Source: Sarcocystis neurona | Taxonomy: Eukaryota; Apicomplexa; Conoidasida; Eucoccidiorida; Sarcocystidae | NCBI GenBank assembly: GCA_000727475.1 | Contig: KL647297.1 | Coordinates: forward strand, 206,266 to 270,265 | Direction of reading: 5' to 3' | Length of the DNA: 64,000 nt | Shown here: positions 1 through 13,300 of the stretch, one piece after another | Layout: each line of letters begins with the position of its first letter | How positions within the stretch are numbered: position 1 is the first letter of the stretch | Notes under the pieces: model-generated | What the model was told of the DNA's origin: nothing | Database searches by the model: none | What the model saw: the letters and a program-made list of their open reading frames with translations, nothing else | Position numbers and translations under genes: made by a program

Positions 1-2025
1 ACGAGAAGAGAGAGAAGAACAGAAAAATGAAAAAATAGACGAAAATCCTTTTCAAGGGGAATCGACGACTATGCAGCATCACAGGGCATCGCGGCGTACA
101 TACACTGCAGGTGTCCACGCCTATATCCGTAGTTGTATGCGTTCGTTTGTGTATTTGTGTATGTACGTTCATATATACATATGTATATATGTATGTATAT
201 ATACGGATGAATGTATACATGCATATACACGACTGTATACGTATATGTATGTATATGTACGTATATGGCAACGTGCGTATACGTACATATACACATCATA
301 TATACATATACATACGTATGATGTATATGTAGGTATCTATGTATGTATATATAAATATAAATGTATGTACATATATACACGAATGAATGCATATATGCAT
401 ATACATATATATATATATATCTATCTATATATATATATGTAAGTATATACCACTGAATATATATATACATATACACGAATGAATGTATATATATATATAT
501 ATATACACGGATGAATGTATATATGTATATATATACACGAATGAATGTATATATATATATATACACGAATGAATGTATATATATATATATACACGAATGA
601 ATGTATATATGTATATATACGACTGTACGGATATAGGCATACGTATGTATATGGACAGGTATGTATCTGCACATGTATGCATTTGATGTGTACGTACGTA
701 TGTGTGTACACACGCCCGTATATCTATGAGTGAACATATATATATATATACATATATATACATATATGTTGGTATACATGTGTGTACACATTTGCGTGAA
801 TCTCCTGCGTATCCACGCATGTCCCCGTACGTACATGAACGTGGCGTAAATGTGTGTATCTACACATATGTACCTATATATATATGTGTAGGACTATGTA
901 TGTATGCGTACATACGTGGGGTATGTATATGCACGTATGCATATGTATGCCTGTACGTATATGCATACATATTTGTAGGAATGTGTACCTATGTATGTAT
1001 ACGCATCTATATATACGTATATAGGTGTCTGTGGATGTGTAAATACCAAGCTGCCACTACACGACCACCCATGTATATGTATATAGAGAAAGAAATATAG
1101 ATGAATAGATACTACGTCTACACAAGTACGTATATATACATCACATGCAGAGTAGACATTCTGCTGTACAAGCATATAGCTATACACACACATACATATA
1201 TATATATGTAGGCAGAGTGACCAGTGGGCGCGAACACACATATATATACACATAGACACGAGTATATATTGAGAGCTCCAAGCAGCTCAAAACATACCTT
1301 TCTTTGAATACATAGAAGAAAATATATACACAGACAGAAAAGAAAAAAAATAACTGCTTGAATAAGATATGTACGTATGCCAGATGGTGTTGAAGAAGGG
1401 GTGTTCACGCCCCTCCGTAACTGTCGTATGACGCCAGTGGCATGAGCTTCTTTTGATATGTGCGTATATAAGGCAGACACAGAGAAACACAAAATACTTA
1501 CACATTTATGTACAGATATATATACAATCACCTGCACAGCAATTTACAGATTTAGAGAGGATGATATAAAGAGAAAGATTACCAAAGAGGAAGAAATACA
1601 CATACGCCTGTACATATACATACATATATATATATATATCAACAGAAAATGCCACAGATACGTCTACGAACATATCTGTATACGTGTGCATATACACAGA
1701 TTCACACATGTACACACAGGTGTATACGTACACACACATGTGTGTACCTGTACACACATACGTATATATATATAACATATATATATATATATATATTTAT
1801 ATGCACGCATACATACATATACACCTATATATATGCATATGTACATATATATGTATATATAAATAAGAATACACACATACACAGATACACTCATACATAT
1901 ATATATATATGCATACATATATGCATACATATATGCATACAAACCGAGGACAGATACATACATACACAAATGTAGATGCTTGCCTACGTAGATCCATACT
2001 TCTTCAGCAGAGAAAAAACACACAC
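1..2025. repeat. TA/TATG/CA-rich microsatellite, no gene seen
   Basis: The DNA alternates purine-pyrimidine almost throughout (TATATA, GTATAC, CATACA, ACACAC). Open frames here are Tyr/Ile/His/Thr-only products of the repeat on both strands. A non-repetitive patch at 1,270-1,470 shows no coding sign. This is the 3' flank of the phospholipase gene. Confidence 0.8.
470..620. repeat. Minisatellite TATACACGAATGAATG
   Basis: Five to six copies of TATACACGAATGAATGTATA alternate with (TA)n. Confidence 0.85.
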
Positions 2026-2363
2026 CTACAAATTGAGAAGTATTTGTAGCAGCTTTTCCACTGGCAGATGCGTACCGGTGTACGACAGCGTCGGATTTGT
2101 GCCGGTGAGGCATTTTAAAATGAAGAACGCTACGTCTCGCAGCTTCCAGTAGTTAAAGTGGGACTGTATTAACGCCAGGGAAGTCAGGTAGTGCTCCGTC
2201 GCATCCTCCTGCGTGTGGAGCAGCAGCAACAGCAGCAATAGCAGCAACAGTAGCAGCAACAGTAGCAGCAACAGTAGCAGCAACAGCAGCAACAGTAGCA
2301 GCAACAGTAGCAGCAACAGCAGCAACAGTAGCAGCAACAGCAACAGCACCAGCGCGAGAGTCA
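2026..2363 (-). CDS. DDHD phospholipase terminal exon with poly-Leu tract
   Basis: The last exon (338 nt including TAG at 2,026-2,028) enters in phase 1 at TTCAAGAG. It encodes VTLALV, then about 45 consecutive Leu from CTG/TTG/CTA codons, then HTQEDATEHYLTSLALIQSH and FNYWKLRDVAFFILK, ending EKLLQILLNL. The His of QSHFNYW and the Asp of KLRD are the H and last D of the DDHD signature. The second D (family R-[IV]-D-Y-x-L) should lie just before QED, exactly where the Leu run sits, and is not visible. Confidence 0.85.
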
Positions 2364-5300
2364 CTCTTGAATGTGAATAATATTGCAGGCGTCTTTTCGT
2401 ATCTGTGCAGGTGTGTATATGTGTGCAAAGAGGCGGGCTCGGGGGGGAAGTGGCGGGGCGACGAAAGACTTAAGGACAGAAAAAAGGGCAAACAAGAGGA
2501 GACGGTAAGTGAGGAGGATAGAAGAAGAATGTCAGAAGAGCAAGTTGACGAAAGGGAAGGAGCACAGATACACGAGTGGAAAATGGGAGAAGAAAACGAG
2601 GAAAGGGAAGAAGACGAAGGGAAGACAGAGCAAATCGAGCGATCAAGAGAGGGGAAGAAAATTAGGACAGTTCGGAGAGTGAACTTCGAAGAAGCGAACA
2701 AGCGGTGACGGCGATAGAGAGACGGGAAAAGAAAAAGAAGCTGCAGTGCGACGGAGAAGAGGAAGACGAGAGGGGACGAATTCAACCGCAAAAAAACGAA
2801 GAGACACACAAGGGAAACAGCAAAGACAGAACTGCAGCAAAGGGGAAACGAAAGGACAGAGATGAAGCGAAGGTGTACCGGGAAGCACAGCAGAAAAATG
2901 AAGCGAAGGAAAAGGAAACGAGAATCACAGATGTGCGCATTTCTCGACCAACAATGCCCGCCCACCACTGCCCGGAAGAACAAGGAGAGGCCGGGAAAAA
3001 AAGGGGCGGAGAAGATGCGGCAGAAACGCGTCCACCGAGGAAGATGAGAGGGCGGGGGAGGGGAGATTCGCAAAGACGAGATGAGGACGCGAAAAGAAAG
3101 AGCAGCAGCGAAGAAGAAATGCGCAGCAGCAGAAGAAAAGGCGTAGAAAAAGAAGTGGGGAAAAGAGAAGGCGGAGAAGTCAGGCAGGGCAGCAACTGCA
3201 ATTGCTGGGAACTCCGCAGTCTCGACACTTTCGCAGGCCCTTTTGAGGAAAATGACGCGCTACAGCGACGCGCATGCACGTACTTCATTTCCTTTGCATT
3301 TCTCTTGTAGAGTCGCGCAAACACGTGCACTTGAGTTTCGACGGTTGAAAGTCTTCTATATACCAGCAGGCTGTGCCACGTGCATATATCTGTGGCCGTC
3401 GATATCAACACACATATATGTACAGATAGGGACAGATAGGTACGGGAGAACACCTGGATATGGGCCACCTGTATATATATAGTCGTATATGTCAATACAA
3501 ATATACACGTATAGATCATCTGTGCCCCTACCTGGTAGCAGCATATATATATAGAGAGAGAGAGAAAGAAAGAAAGATACGTGGGGGAACAACTCTGCTT
3601 ACATGGTCGTATATATACATATATATATATGTATATACATACATGGGTATGTAAGTGGCCTAGGGGCAGGGGTATGCGTCCAGATAGTGCGTACTTACTC
3701 ACACAGCCTAGACATACATGTTTGTGTACACACACTTGTGTGGGTGGACACGAACGTGTACATACATACATATATGTGTGTACACGTCGTAGATGTATGC
3801 ACTTAGATAAAGACGCATGCGGAGTGCGTGTGTATCGCTTGCCTGCAGCTGATAGTCCAAACGAACGGGCAGAAACTCCGGTCCCGTCTGCGTGTTAATC
3901 GCCTACACAACCATCAGCGCCACAGCAAACGCAAGAGCAACGGAAGCTGCAGCAGCAGCAAAAGTAGCAGCAGCAGCAGCCTCGCAGCAAAAGCAGCAGC
4001 GTCGCAGCAAACACGGCAGCGGCAACGGCAGAAGTCCCAAAAGGAGACGCAGCAACGGCAGGGCGGCAGCAGCAAATGCAGCAGCAGAAACTAGCCGAGG
4101 AGGATCAGCTATAAGAATGGCTGTAGCAGCCTGCGTTGAGGAAAGCAGGAACACAGCAGATTCAGTATAAGCGGAATCCCCAGTACTACCACGCATACAA
4201 AGAAGGACTGTACACCTGTTAAAACCTGTTCGTATGCATTCCTGGAAACGCTGCGTTTTCCGAAATGCGTACTCACAGCCCACGAGTGCCACCCACATAC
4301 AGATGAGGTGTACGTACACCCCACGCACATACAAATCCGCATTTCTCTTTGTGTCGGACGTCTACACACCGGGTGCAGCATATTTCATTTAAAAAATGTA
4401 CCTACTACGCAGTGTGGAACTCACATAAGGACCTGACTTGGTTGCATCCACCTACACCACACGGCGAGCTTCTGCAACGTTTCTCGACTGTGTGTCCAGA
4501 CACACCAATGGAGGTGTCTGTACACCGCTTCGAGTGTCTCCACACCGCGACAGGTACCTACATACTGCGTCAGGTGTCGACACACCACGTCAGGTATCGA
4601 CACGCCACGTCAGGTGTCGACACACCGCGTCAGGTGACTATACGCCTCGTCAGGTATCTATACACCTCGTCAGGTGTCTATACACCTCGTCAGGTGTCTT
4701 TAAACCGCAGACGGTGTCTACACATCATATGTGTCGGGCATCCGTGCGTCGTGTCGACTGTCTCACTTGTGCTTCCGCTATCTGTACACACCACATCGGC
4801 TGTCTGTACGCCGCATCGGGTGTCTGTACACCACAGCAGGAGTCTGTACACCGTAGAGACTGTTTTTGCTCCGCGTGAGATGTCTGCCCTCAGAGCGGGG
4901 CATTCGAACATCGTGTGAGAAGGGTTCGTAATCACAGAGGAGCTCGTCGTGGGAGTGACGGTTACCGTTGAATTGTACGTACATTCCGCAGGCGCTGCTT
5001 TTGAACGAACTCTTCACAGCGTATACCAGCCAGCTACAGCAGTGTGAGGTCTACACATGCAGGAAATAAAAAAACGACTGTTAGTTTCACTGTTGTTACA
5101 CCTTTGAACACTCGCGGGGGTACACAGCCAGGTGACGGCCGCGTTCTTGCCCAGTAGCCTCCTCTCTCTTCTTCCGCAGCGAAAACCTTCTCATTTGAAA
5201 AGGGATCATTCCATTTGTGTTTATAATCTTTGCAGATCTGCGTCCAGCTGATTTGCTATCTTGGATGCACCACGCATTTCGCGGGCGGTGTGTACACACC

Positions 5301-7286
5301 GCACAGCGCCCTTGAAGATGAGTGCTCTTCCTCTATCAATCATGAGTTCCCTCCACCAAGCGAGATGTTGTTTCATCGATCACCGGGGGAGTTGTTCCCC
5401 ATTTCTCCCTACTACGTCGATTTGCTGAGGTGTACGAACACCGCATCGATACCGAAGTAGGTCGTGTTCACTCTCTGCAGAGCAGTGTACGTACACCGCG
5501 CCTGAAGCTGTTTTATTGCTTTGTATCTTTAATATTCGTGGGAGGGTACACATGACGTGCAAGGTGTCTCTGCAGGTTGTTTCACTCCTCTTCCTTATTT
5601 TACTTTCCCATCCTCTCCTTTTTTTTCAGTGAATATCCCTGAGGCACTGCATTGCTGCGGAAGCATCGAAAGATGAAAAACTTCCTACCTCGAGCTGTGC
5701 CATGGCCCGCGACGTCTCTTCCGCATGCTGCTGCAGCTGCTCCAGCGCAAAGACGCCACTTCCTGCACTAGAAACGTCCGAGAGTTCTGCAGACAGAAGG
5801 GTGGAGTACGCAAGGAAGAGACTTAGTAGGAGAACAGGATAAACTTGTAACGCACAGAAGGAAAACGAGACACACTGCTGCTAATACGCCTTCAGGACGC
5901 TCCTGTTGTCCCTGATGTTGCTGCCGCTGTCCCTGGTGTTGCTGCCGCTCTCCCCGGTGTTGCTGCTGCTGTCCCTGCTGTTGCTGCTGCTGTCCCCGCT
6001 ACTGCTGCTGTTGCAGTCCCTGTTACTGTGAAAGGCGGTGGGTTTCGGATGCGTCTCATAGCGGACACGAGAAGCAGAAGACAGACCACCAGCAGCAAGA
6101 AGAAGAAAATCGATACAAATCGTAGCAAGTCGAGACTACATTAGGACTAGCAGGATGCAAGTATACTACTAGCATGGTGCTAGAGTGAGAAGGTGAAGAG
6201 ACTATGAGAAGGAGAAGAGAAATAAGAGAAGGGAGAACAGGAAGAAAAAAAGAGAAAAAGACGGACGTCCAAACAGAAAGACGGGGCGAAATAAAAGGGG
6301 AAGGTATGTCACGTGCCTGTGTAAACTCCCTTGGGAACAGAGCTACGTGCTGCCTGACAAACGAAAAACTAGAAAGTCACGTGGGGAAGGGGCGGGTAGG
6401 GACTCATCAACACTCCAAGAGTTTGTATCTTTCAAAGGTTAGTAGTACAGAGGGCAGCTCTCTCTTAATATATATTGATACACACAGAGAGAAAAGAGCA
6501 GAGAGATATGGAGATAGATGTGTACGTACACATGTGTATATCCGTATGTGTATATATTATATATACACATACGGATATATAGTAGTACGCCTACGTATAC
6601 CCGCATGTGTTTATACTATACAGATATATAGACATATATATATACGTATACATACATACACATGGAAATGTATATACATATATATATAGGTACATTCACA
6701 TGCAAATCCGTACCAGTGTACACATATATATCTATATATATGTAGTAGAGAACCTGAGGAAACACGAAGAATGAAACAACAGACGTCTAATATACACAAT
6801 TATACATATATGTACATCTGCAGATGTACACAGGTACGTACATGTATATCCGTATTCGTATATACTATACATATATCTATCTAAGTATATAAATATATAT
6901 ATGTGTATAGGTATATACACGTAACAAAGGTGCAGTAGCCTTGGGCTACTAAAGTTGACAAGAAATATGTAGACACAGAGATAAGGTATACGGTTACATA
7001 CGTGTACATACATATAATCGTATAAAAGCCAACTGATATACGTAAAAGGAGGAAAACGAGCCTTACTAATCCTACTCGGACGAGAAAAAGTAGCATTTCA
7101 GATCTGCACGTATATGTGTACAATCACGTATATATATATATATACATATATGTGTATACACATACATACGAACATACACGCACAGACATGGATACCTACA
7201 CGCGTATATATATGTATATAAATTATACATGTATACATATATGCGAACACATACTTGTATTAAACGTACATTTATACGTATGTATG

Positions 7287-7323
<37 letters not shown>

Positions 7324-10300
7324 GTGTATGAAACATACGTACGGATATGTACATGAATTATACGCTTACACATATGCGCATACACGTATGTACATACGAC
7401 ACCCGCGTGTATATATATATATATATATATGAAACACATATATACATATATAGACACATATACGAAGCACCAATGTGTACATATATGTGCATACACATAT
7501 GTACATGAATATACATGTACATGTAGATACGTCCATGAAACATACGCGTATACATATTTCCGTATACATACACATATATGTGGAACATATATATACATAT
7601 ATGCATAGGAAACTGCATGTATATGTGTATGCATATATATGTGTGCAAGAATACATCTGCGTGCGTCATCTGCTCGACGGGAGACTGCGAAGGCCACGAA
7701 GTGCCGGCGACAGTTGACTTCCCCATCTCAACAGAGTTTTCTGCTGCAGCAGCAGAAACCCAGCAGCTCCTCTTCCGAGCAAAACGTCTCCCCACGAACA
7801 CGACGACCCTCCCTCACGCTGTCTCCATCTCCCCAGCTGTTTTTCTTCCTGTCTCCGTCTCCTCCACCGGTGGTGTGTGGGGTGTCGGTGTGGCACGTGT
7901 GAGACAGCAGCAACTGCAGCAAACGGTGCTGTGCGTCTATTTCCCTCTTCGTGTCTCCACGAGTGTGTGGAGGCCCTCTCCCTCTCCGTCTCTTTCTGAA
8001 AAGCTTTTTGTGCAGCTGCTGCGTGTCTGGACGTCTCCCTCCGTCCGTCCCGCTGTCTCCGTCTCGCCGTCTCAGACAGTCCCCCCTCAATCTCGCAGAC
8101 TCTCCAGGCAGCTCGCTGTGCGACGCGACGAATATATCTGCGCGTTTCTCTACACAGGGGGGCATGTTGTGGCCAAGCCGGGGAAACTTTCGGCAGCTTC
8201 CTCTTCGACGTCTCTCACGAGGGGGGGGGAACGCAGCTGCACCCGAGGGGCGGTTTCGCTGACCGGAAATCCATCCTTGGCCACCACGCGTCTTCTGGAG
8301 AGGACGCTCCTCCCATACCGAGCTGCCCCTCTCCGTTTGTCTGTCTACTAGGTCCCTCTCTTTCGAAGTACTTTAACAACGAATATATCGATAGAAAACA
8401 CAGAAAGTACAGACGACCACACAAACACTCAAACACACATGTATGAATATACCCGTGCGGGAGAAAAATCTACACAGATGCATAGAAGAGGAAAAGGAGA
8501 CACAGAGGGAGACACAGACCTGCGAGAAGACTGCCCTTCTTCTACGCGCAAATCGATCCATGGACACGAACACATCTCTTCATGCCCTCGTCTGTGGAGA
8601 TAAAAGGAGACTGATACTAGGGAAAAATGAAAACTACGTGATAAACGTGCGAATACGCATTTATGTTCACGTGATAGGTGATATTTATGTGTACGTACAC
8701 AGCGACTTATCTATGGAATAGACATGTGTACACACAGCAGTCCACACACATAGGAATACGCATACAGCGCGACAAATGTGTACAGCTACAGGTATATATA
8801 CATGGAGAGAGATTTATCTACGTGATAAACATCTTTACACAAACATAGATATATAATATGTAGGGGAACATACATGTATATATATGTGTGGGGGGAAACT
8901 TCAACGTGATATGCGTGTATACATATATATATATGTATATATAGGGGAGCGTCTACGTAGTATATGTGCCCTGACAAGTATAGATATATATATAGGGAAG
9001 AATCTGCGTGACGTATGTGTATAAACACAAGTACATAGATTTAGGGAGATATCTACGTAACGTATATCCATACACAGGAAAACAAGAGGAAAACCGAGAA
9101 CGAAGAAACGACCGAACACGGCGACTGTGTTTCTGTTTCGTTCATGTCGTTTCCGCTTCTGCTCTCTATTTCTTCTCCTTCGTCCTTTTTCTTCTTTTTT
9201 TCTTTTCGATTTCAATCCTCCTCCTTCGTCTTCTCGCCTTCTGCTTCTCGGGAACCTGCCCTCCTCTTCGCTGCGTTTTCTTCGGTTTCTTCCCAACGTC
9301 TTCTTTCGTGTCCCTTCCGTCGTTTTCGGCTTCTGCCCTTCTCCTCCCAACTTTTCATTTCCTCACCTTCTTCCTTCGCTTCTGCTGCGTGCTGCTCGAC
9401 CTCTTCCTCTCCTGCAGGCGCGTACAGCAAATCCCACAAGTCCTCCTCTCCTGCCGCCACTTCTCCTGTTGCTGCTTCTCCTGTTGCTGCTTTTCTTGTT
9501 GCCGCTTCTCCTGTGGCTGCTTCCCCTGCTGCTGCTTCTCCGACTGCTGCGGCTTCTTCCCCTGGGTCTTCTGCTGCTGCGGGTGGCTGAGCTGCTGCAG
9601 AGAAGTCTACGTCATCAAACGAACGAGACAACGACGGGCGAAAAGAAGAAGCAGCAGCGGCAAGAGCAGCAGCACTACGCTGTTGCTCGCGACGACGCCT
9701 ATCTTCGGCAGCTGCTGCTGTTGTGGCATCAGCGGCAGGCGTCACAGCAGCAGCTGCGGTCGTCAAAACGGCAGCAGCGCGAGCAGCAGCAGGAGCACCT
9801 TTCACACTATAACCGTTCCCCGCCCCGCTGCTGCGGCCAGACGAAGAAATAGAAGAAGCAGTATCAGCGGCATATCTGACTTGTCCGCAAGCCGCAGTGC
9901 TGCCTCTTCTCCCGCTAATAATAGCAGCAGGAGGACCTCTGCCAGTGCTGTGATGACCGCGAGATGCAGTGACACCAGCAGCAGCAGCGGCAACAGGAGC
10001 AGCAACGGCAGCAGCAGCAGCAACAGCAGCAGCAGCATCAGCAGCAGCAGCATCAGCGGCAGCAGCACTCCCACCACGAATGCTGCACTCCTTTCTACCG
10101 GTGTCCTTGGCAGTGGAGTGAAAGGCGGGAGCAACAACAGCTGCTGCAGCATCACAAGACGATGCTTCTCCTGCGTCATCTTCGGCGTTGCTGCTGCTGT
10201 TGCTCGTGAGCTCGTCTTCATCTGCTGAATCGCGTCCTCCCCGAGCACCTGGAAGAGATTGTCGCAGGTCTACAAAGCGGCACAAAATCCACAACAGAAA

Positions 10301-13300
10301 ACCTGTGTATATGTTCCACTCACAGCCACGTGCACATATATATATATATACATATGTATATATACATATACGTATGTATGATTATATATATGTATGTATA
10401 TATATATATATATATGAATAGAGTTATCTAGGCCCTATATCTATATATTTATATGTGTGTTGTTGTAAAACAGATGCACACAGACTTGCTCACAAACATA
10501 TAAGTGTACACTCTTACGTGGTTAATGAAGCATAGACATGTGTGTGGGTAGTCACTCAAGGAGAAGGACAGGCAGCAGCACCAGCAGACGAGGAGGTGGA
10601 GCCGCAACACGGCGGGAGACGCAGGACGACAGCAGCAGCAGGGAAAAAGGGGAAGGCGAAGCATCAGCAGTGGAGGAGAGAAGAGAGAGAATGTAAAACA
10701 GCAACAGAAGCGGCGCGGAGAAGAAGCAGCAGAAGCAGCAGAGTTCAGGTTGATGCCGGGGAGAAAACACAGACGAAGCAGCAGCAGCAGCAGAGAAGGA
10801 GGAGAAGAAAGCGGGGTAGAAAGACCAGCAACAGCTGAAGAAGAAAAGCAGGAAAGAAAGCAGCAGCAGCAGGACTCAAAAAGGAGAAGAGCAGGTGAAG
10901 CAGCAGAGAAGGCAAAGCAGAGGGCGGACAGTATAAAGCAAAATCCGCAGCGAGAGACAGCAGCTGACAAGTAGAAACGGAACTGAGAGAGGAAGATAGA
11001 CGCACAGCAGCGGTAGCAAAGAAGGAAGAAAGCAGCAGGAGCATCACAGAAGGAAAAATAGCCCTGCAGACGCAGCAGCGTTGACGCCTGCTGCTCGACA
11101 ACAGCCGCAGCAGGAAGAGCCGGAGAAGGGCACGTTCCTGTGCAGCGGATAGGGTGTGCAAACCGAATGCAGCAGACCCTGCAGCAGGCAGAAAACCCTA
11201 CAATTTCCTCGTTTCCCTGCGTGCAAGAGATATATATATATATACATATATATGTGTGCACACGGGTTTGCAGACAGACGTATGTGTACGAAAATATGTG
11301 TGCCCAATTTTGTGAGAGGCAGACAAGCTCAGCCATTTAAACACATGTGCTGCTGTAGAGGATTTCGATAGTCGTTCACTTACGATGCTTAAAGAGATTT
11401 ATATCCCCCGGTTTTCCTGCACAGGCACACATCCCTTTCACACACGTGCGCACACTGCAACTTCGGGTGTACATACACTGCAACATGAGCTCTATACGTA
11501 CACTGCAACTTGAGGCGTACGTCCACTGCAAGCTGAGGTGTACGTACACTGCAACTTGAGGTACACGTACAACGCAACTTGAGGTGTCTGCACACCGCAG
11601 TTTGACGTGTACGTAGACAGAACACCCACCCATATATATATATATATTATGTTAAAGCGCGGAAGTGTATATTTGTATAGATGCGGACTGCGCCAGGACA
11701 TGTGTCTAAAACTGAAGTTCTTTTGCATGTGTGTTAACAGTGAGGGGTACGCGTGTACACATATATATGGATGCATGTATATGTATGTGATATATTTTTT
11801 TGATATGTAGAATATACAGACCTATGCTGCAAATCTATACAGACGTGTAAACGGAGCAATTAACTAGCACGTGTTTCATGAATATGTGATTCACGCACGC
11901 TGGTGAGAGCTCTCTCGACTGGTGAGGGTGTGCCTGGTTTCTGTAGCAGCTTGCTGTCTACTGCTATCTGATACTGCTGCTGCTGCCTGGGGCGTGCTGC
12001 TGGTGCATATGCTGTGGCTTCCTACTGGCTACGATTGCTGCTGTCGCTGCTGCTTGACAACGCTGCTTTTAATTGTGTCAACTTGCTGTGACTTGCTGTT
12101 GCTGCTGTGCAGTGGTACTGCTGTTCACATCAGTTGCTGTTGTTGCAGCTTTCTGACACTCCGGCTGCTGCTGCTTTTTCAACCTTGCTGCTGCTGCTGT
12201 CTGTCTGTGTGTGTGTTCGTGACCCTTGTGCTGCGGTTGCTTCTTACAAGCGGCTACCGCAGGTGTTGCTTTCTGACACTCCTGCTGTTCCCGTTGCCTC
12301 TTGTGGTTTCCTGCAGCTGCTGCTGTCTGTTACTCCTGGTGCTGCTGCTGTCTGCTGTAGTTTCCTGCTGCCGCTCCTCCTGTCGATGCCGCTGCTGCTG
12401 CTGCTTCTTCTTGCAGCCCCCCTGCTGCTCGTTTAGCGCTGCTCCTTCTTTTTTTGACGTCGTGCGAAAAATCACCTGCATGCTTAGTTTCACCACTGCG
12501 ACTTCGCTCTTGCAGCAGAAAGTCAGAAGCTTTGCGTCCCCACTGCTGTCTCACGCTTTCAGTAAAGGCGTGTCGCTGCTGCTGTCGCTGCGCATGCAAG
12601 CTTCTCGACTGAGAGTGGGTGAGCAGCAGCGTAGCCTCTTCGGCAGGCGCTGTCGCACCAGCACCTTCTTCCTCTGCTGCTGCTGATGGCGATATGCTGC
12701 AGCGAGCCCCACCCCCAGTGCCGACAGGGCGAAGCGTTGTGCTGCTGCTGCTGCTGCTTGTAAAGCGAAGACCATGTATCCTGCTGTTGCTGCTCCTGCT
12801 CCCCCCCGCGCCGTCGCTGTATCTTCGACTTCCGTCTGAGTGTTCCTGCTGCACCTCCTCGTGCAGCTGCTGCGCCGCGGCTGCTGCTGCCGCCGCAGCT
12901 GCCGCAGCCGCCGCGTTGGCCCGCAGGACACTGCGTTCCCCTGCGCTTCGCTTCTTTGATGTGTCGACAGCCACTGCCTCAGCAGCGGCGGGCGGAGGAC
13001 GGAACCAGGAGAACAAGGAGTTGCTGATGCTTGTTGTGAACTGTGATATATTTTGCATCAGCAAATTCTTGGCATGCTGCAGCACGTGTGCACACAGTCA
13101 CGAACCGCAGCAGCAGCAGCTACGGCAGTACAGCAGCAAGGACTTCAGCGCAGAAAGACATTCAGGCAGCAGCACAGCCCAGCAGCAGAGCACTAGCACA
13201 GTCCAGCTGAAGAGCAGCAGCACAGCCCAGCAGCAGAGCAGCAGCACAGCCCAGCAGAGCAGCAGGAGGGCAGCAGGACAGCAGCAGCCGAGCAGCAGCA

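Noticed and set aside
69..1975. Open frames of up to 255 codons on both strands
   Set aside because: They are made almost wholly of Tyr, Ile, His and Thr from TATA/CATA repeat and mirror each other on both strands; no start context, splice sites or domain.
3903..4334. Minus-strand frame QAATAILIADPPRLVSAAAF as an extra phospholipase exon
   Set aside because: Its acceptor would enter with the wrong phase relative to the 4,966 donor, giving an early stop; kept as intron.
4551..4720. CRISPR-like regular repeats
   Set aside because: The units abut with no spacers, the genome is eukaryotic and no cas genes are present.
7578..8351. 257-codon plus-strand frame rich in Ser/Val/Pro
   Set aside because: It is mostly GTCTCC-type pyrimidine repeat; the opposite strand has a more natural short segment at 8.16-8.35 kb.
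9008..10228. 406-codon plus-strand frame rich in Phe, Leu, Cys and Ser
   Set aside because: It is the complement of the Ala/Glu-rich minus-strand frame in the phospholipase region; poly-Phe/Cys content and lack of any ordered block argue for a shadow.
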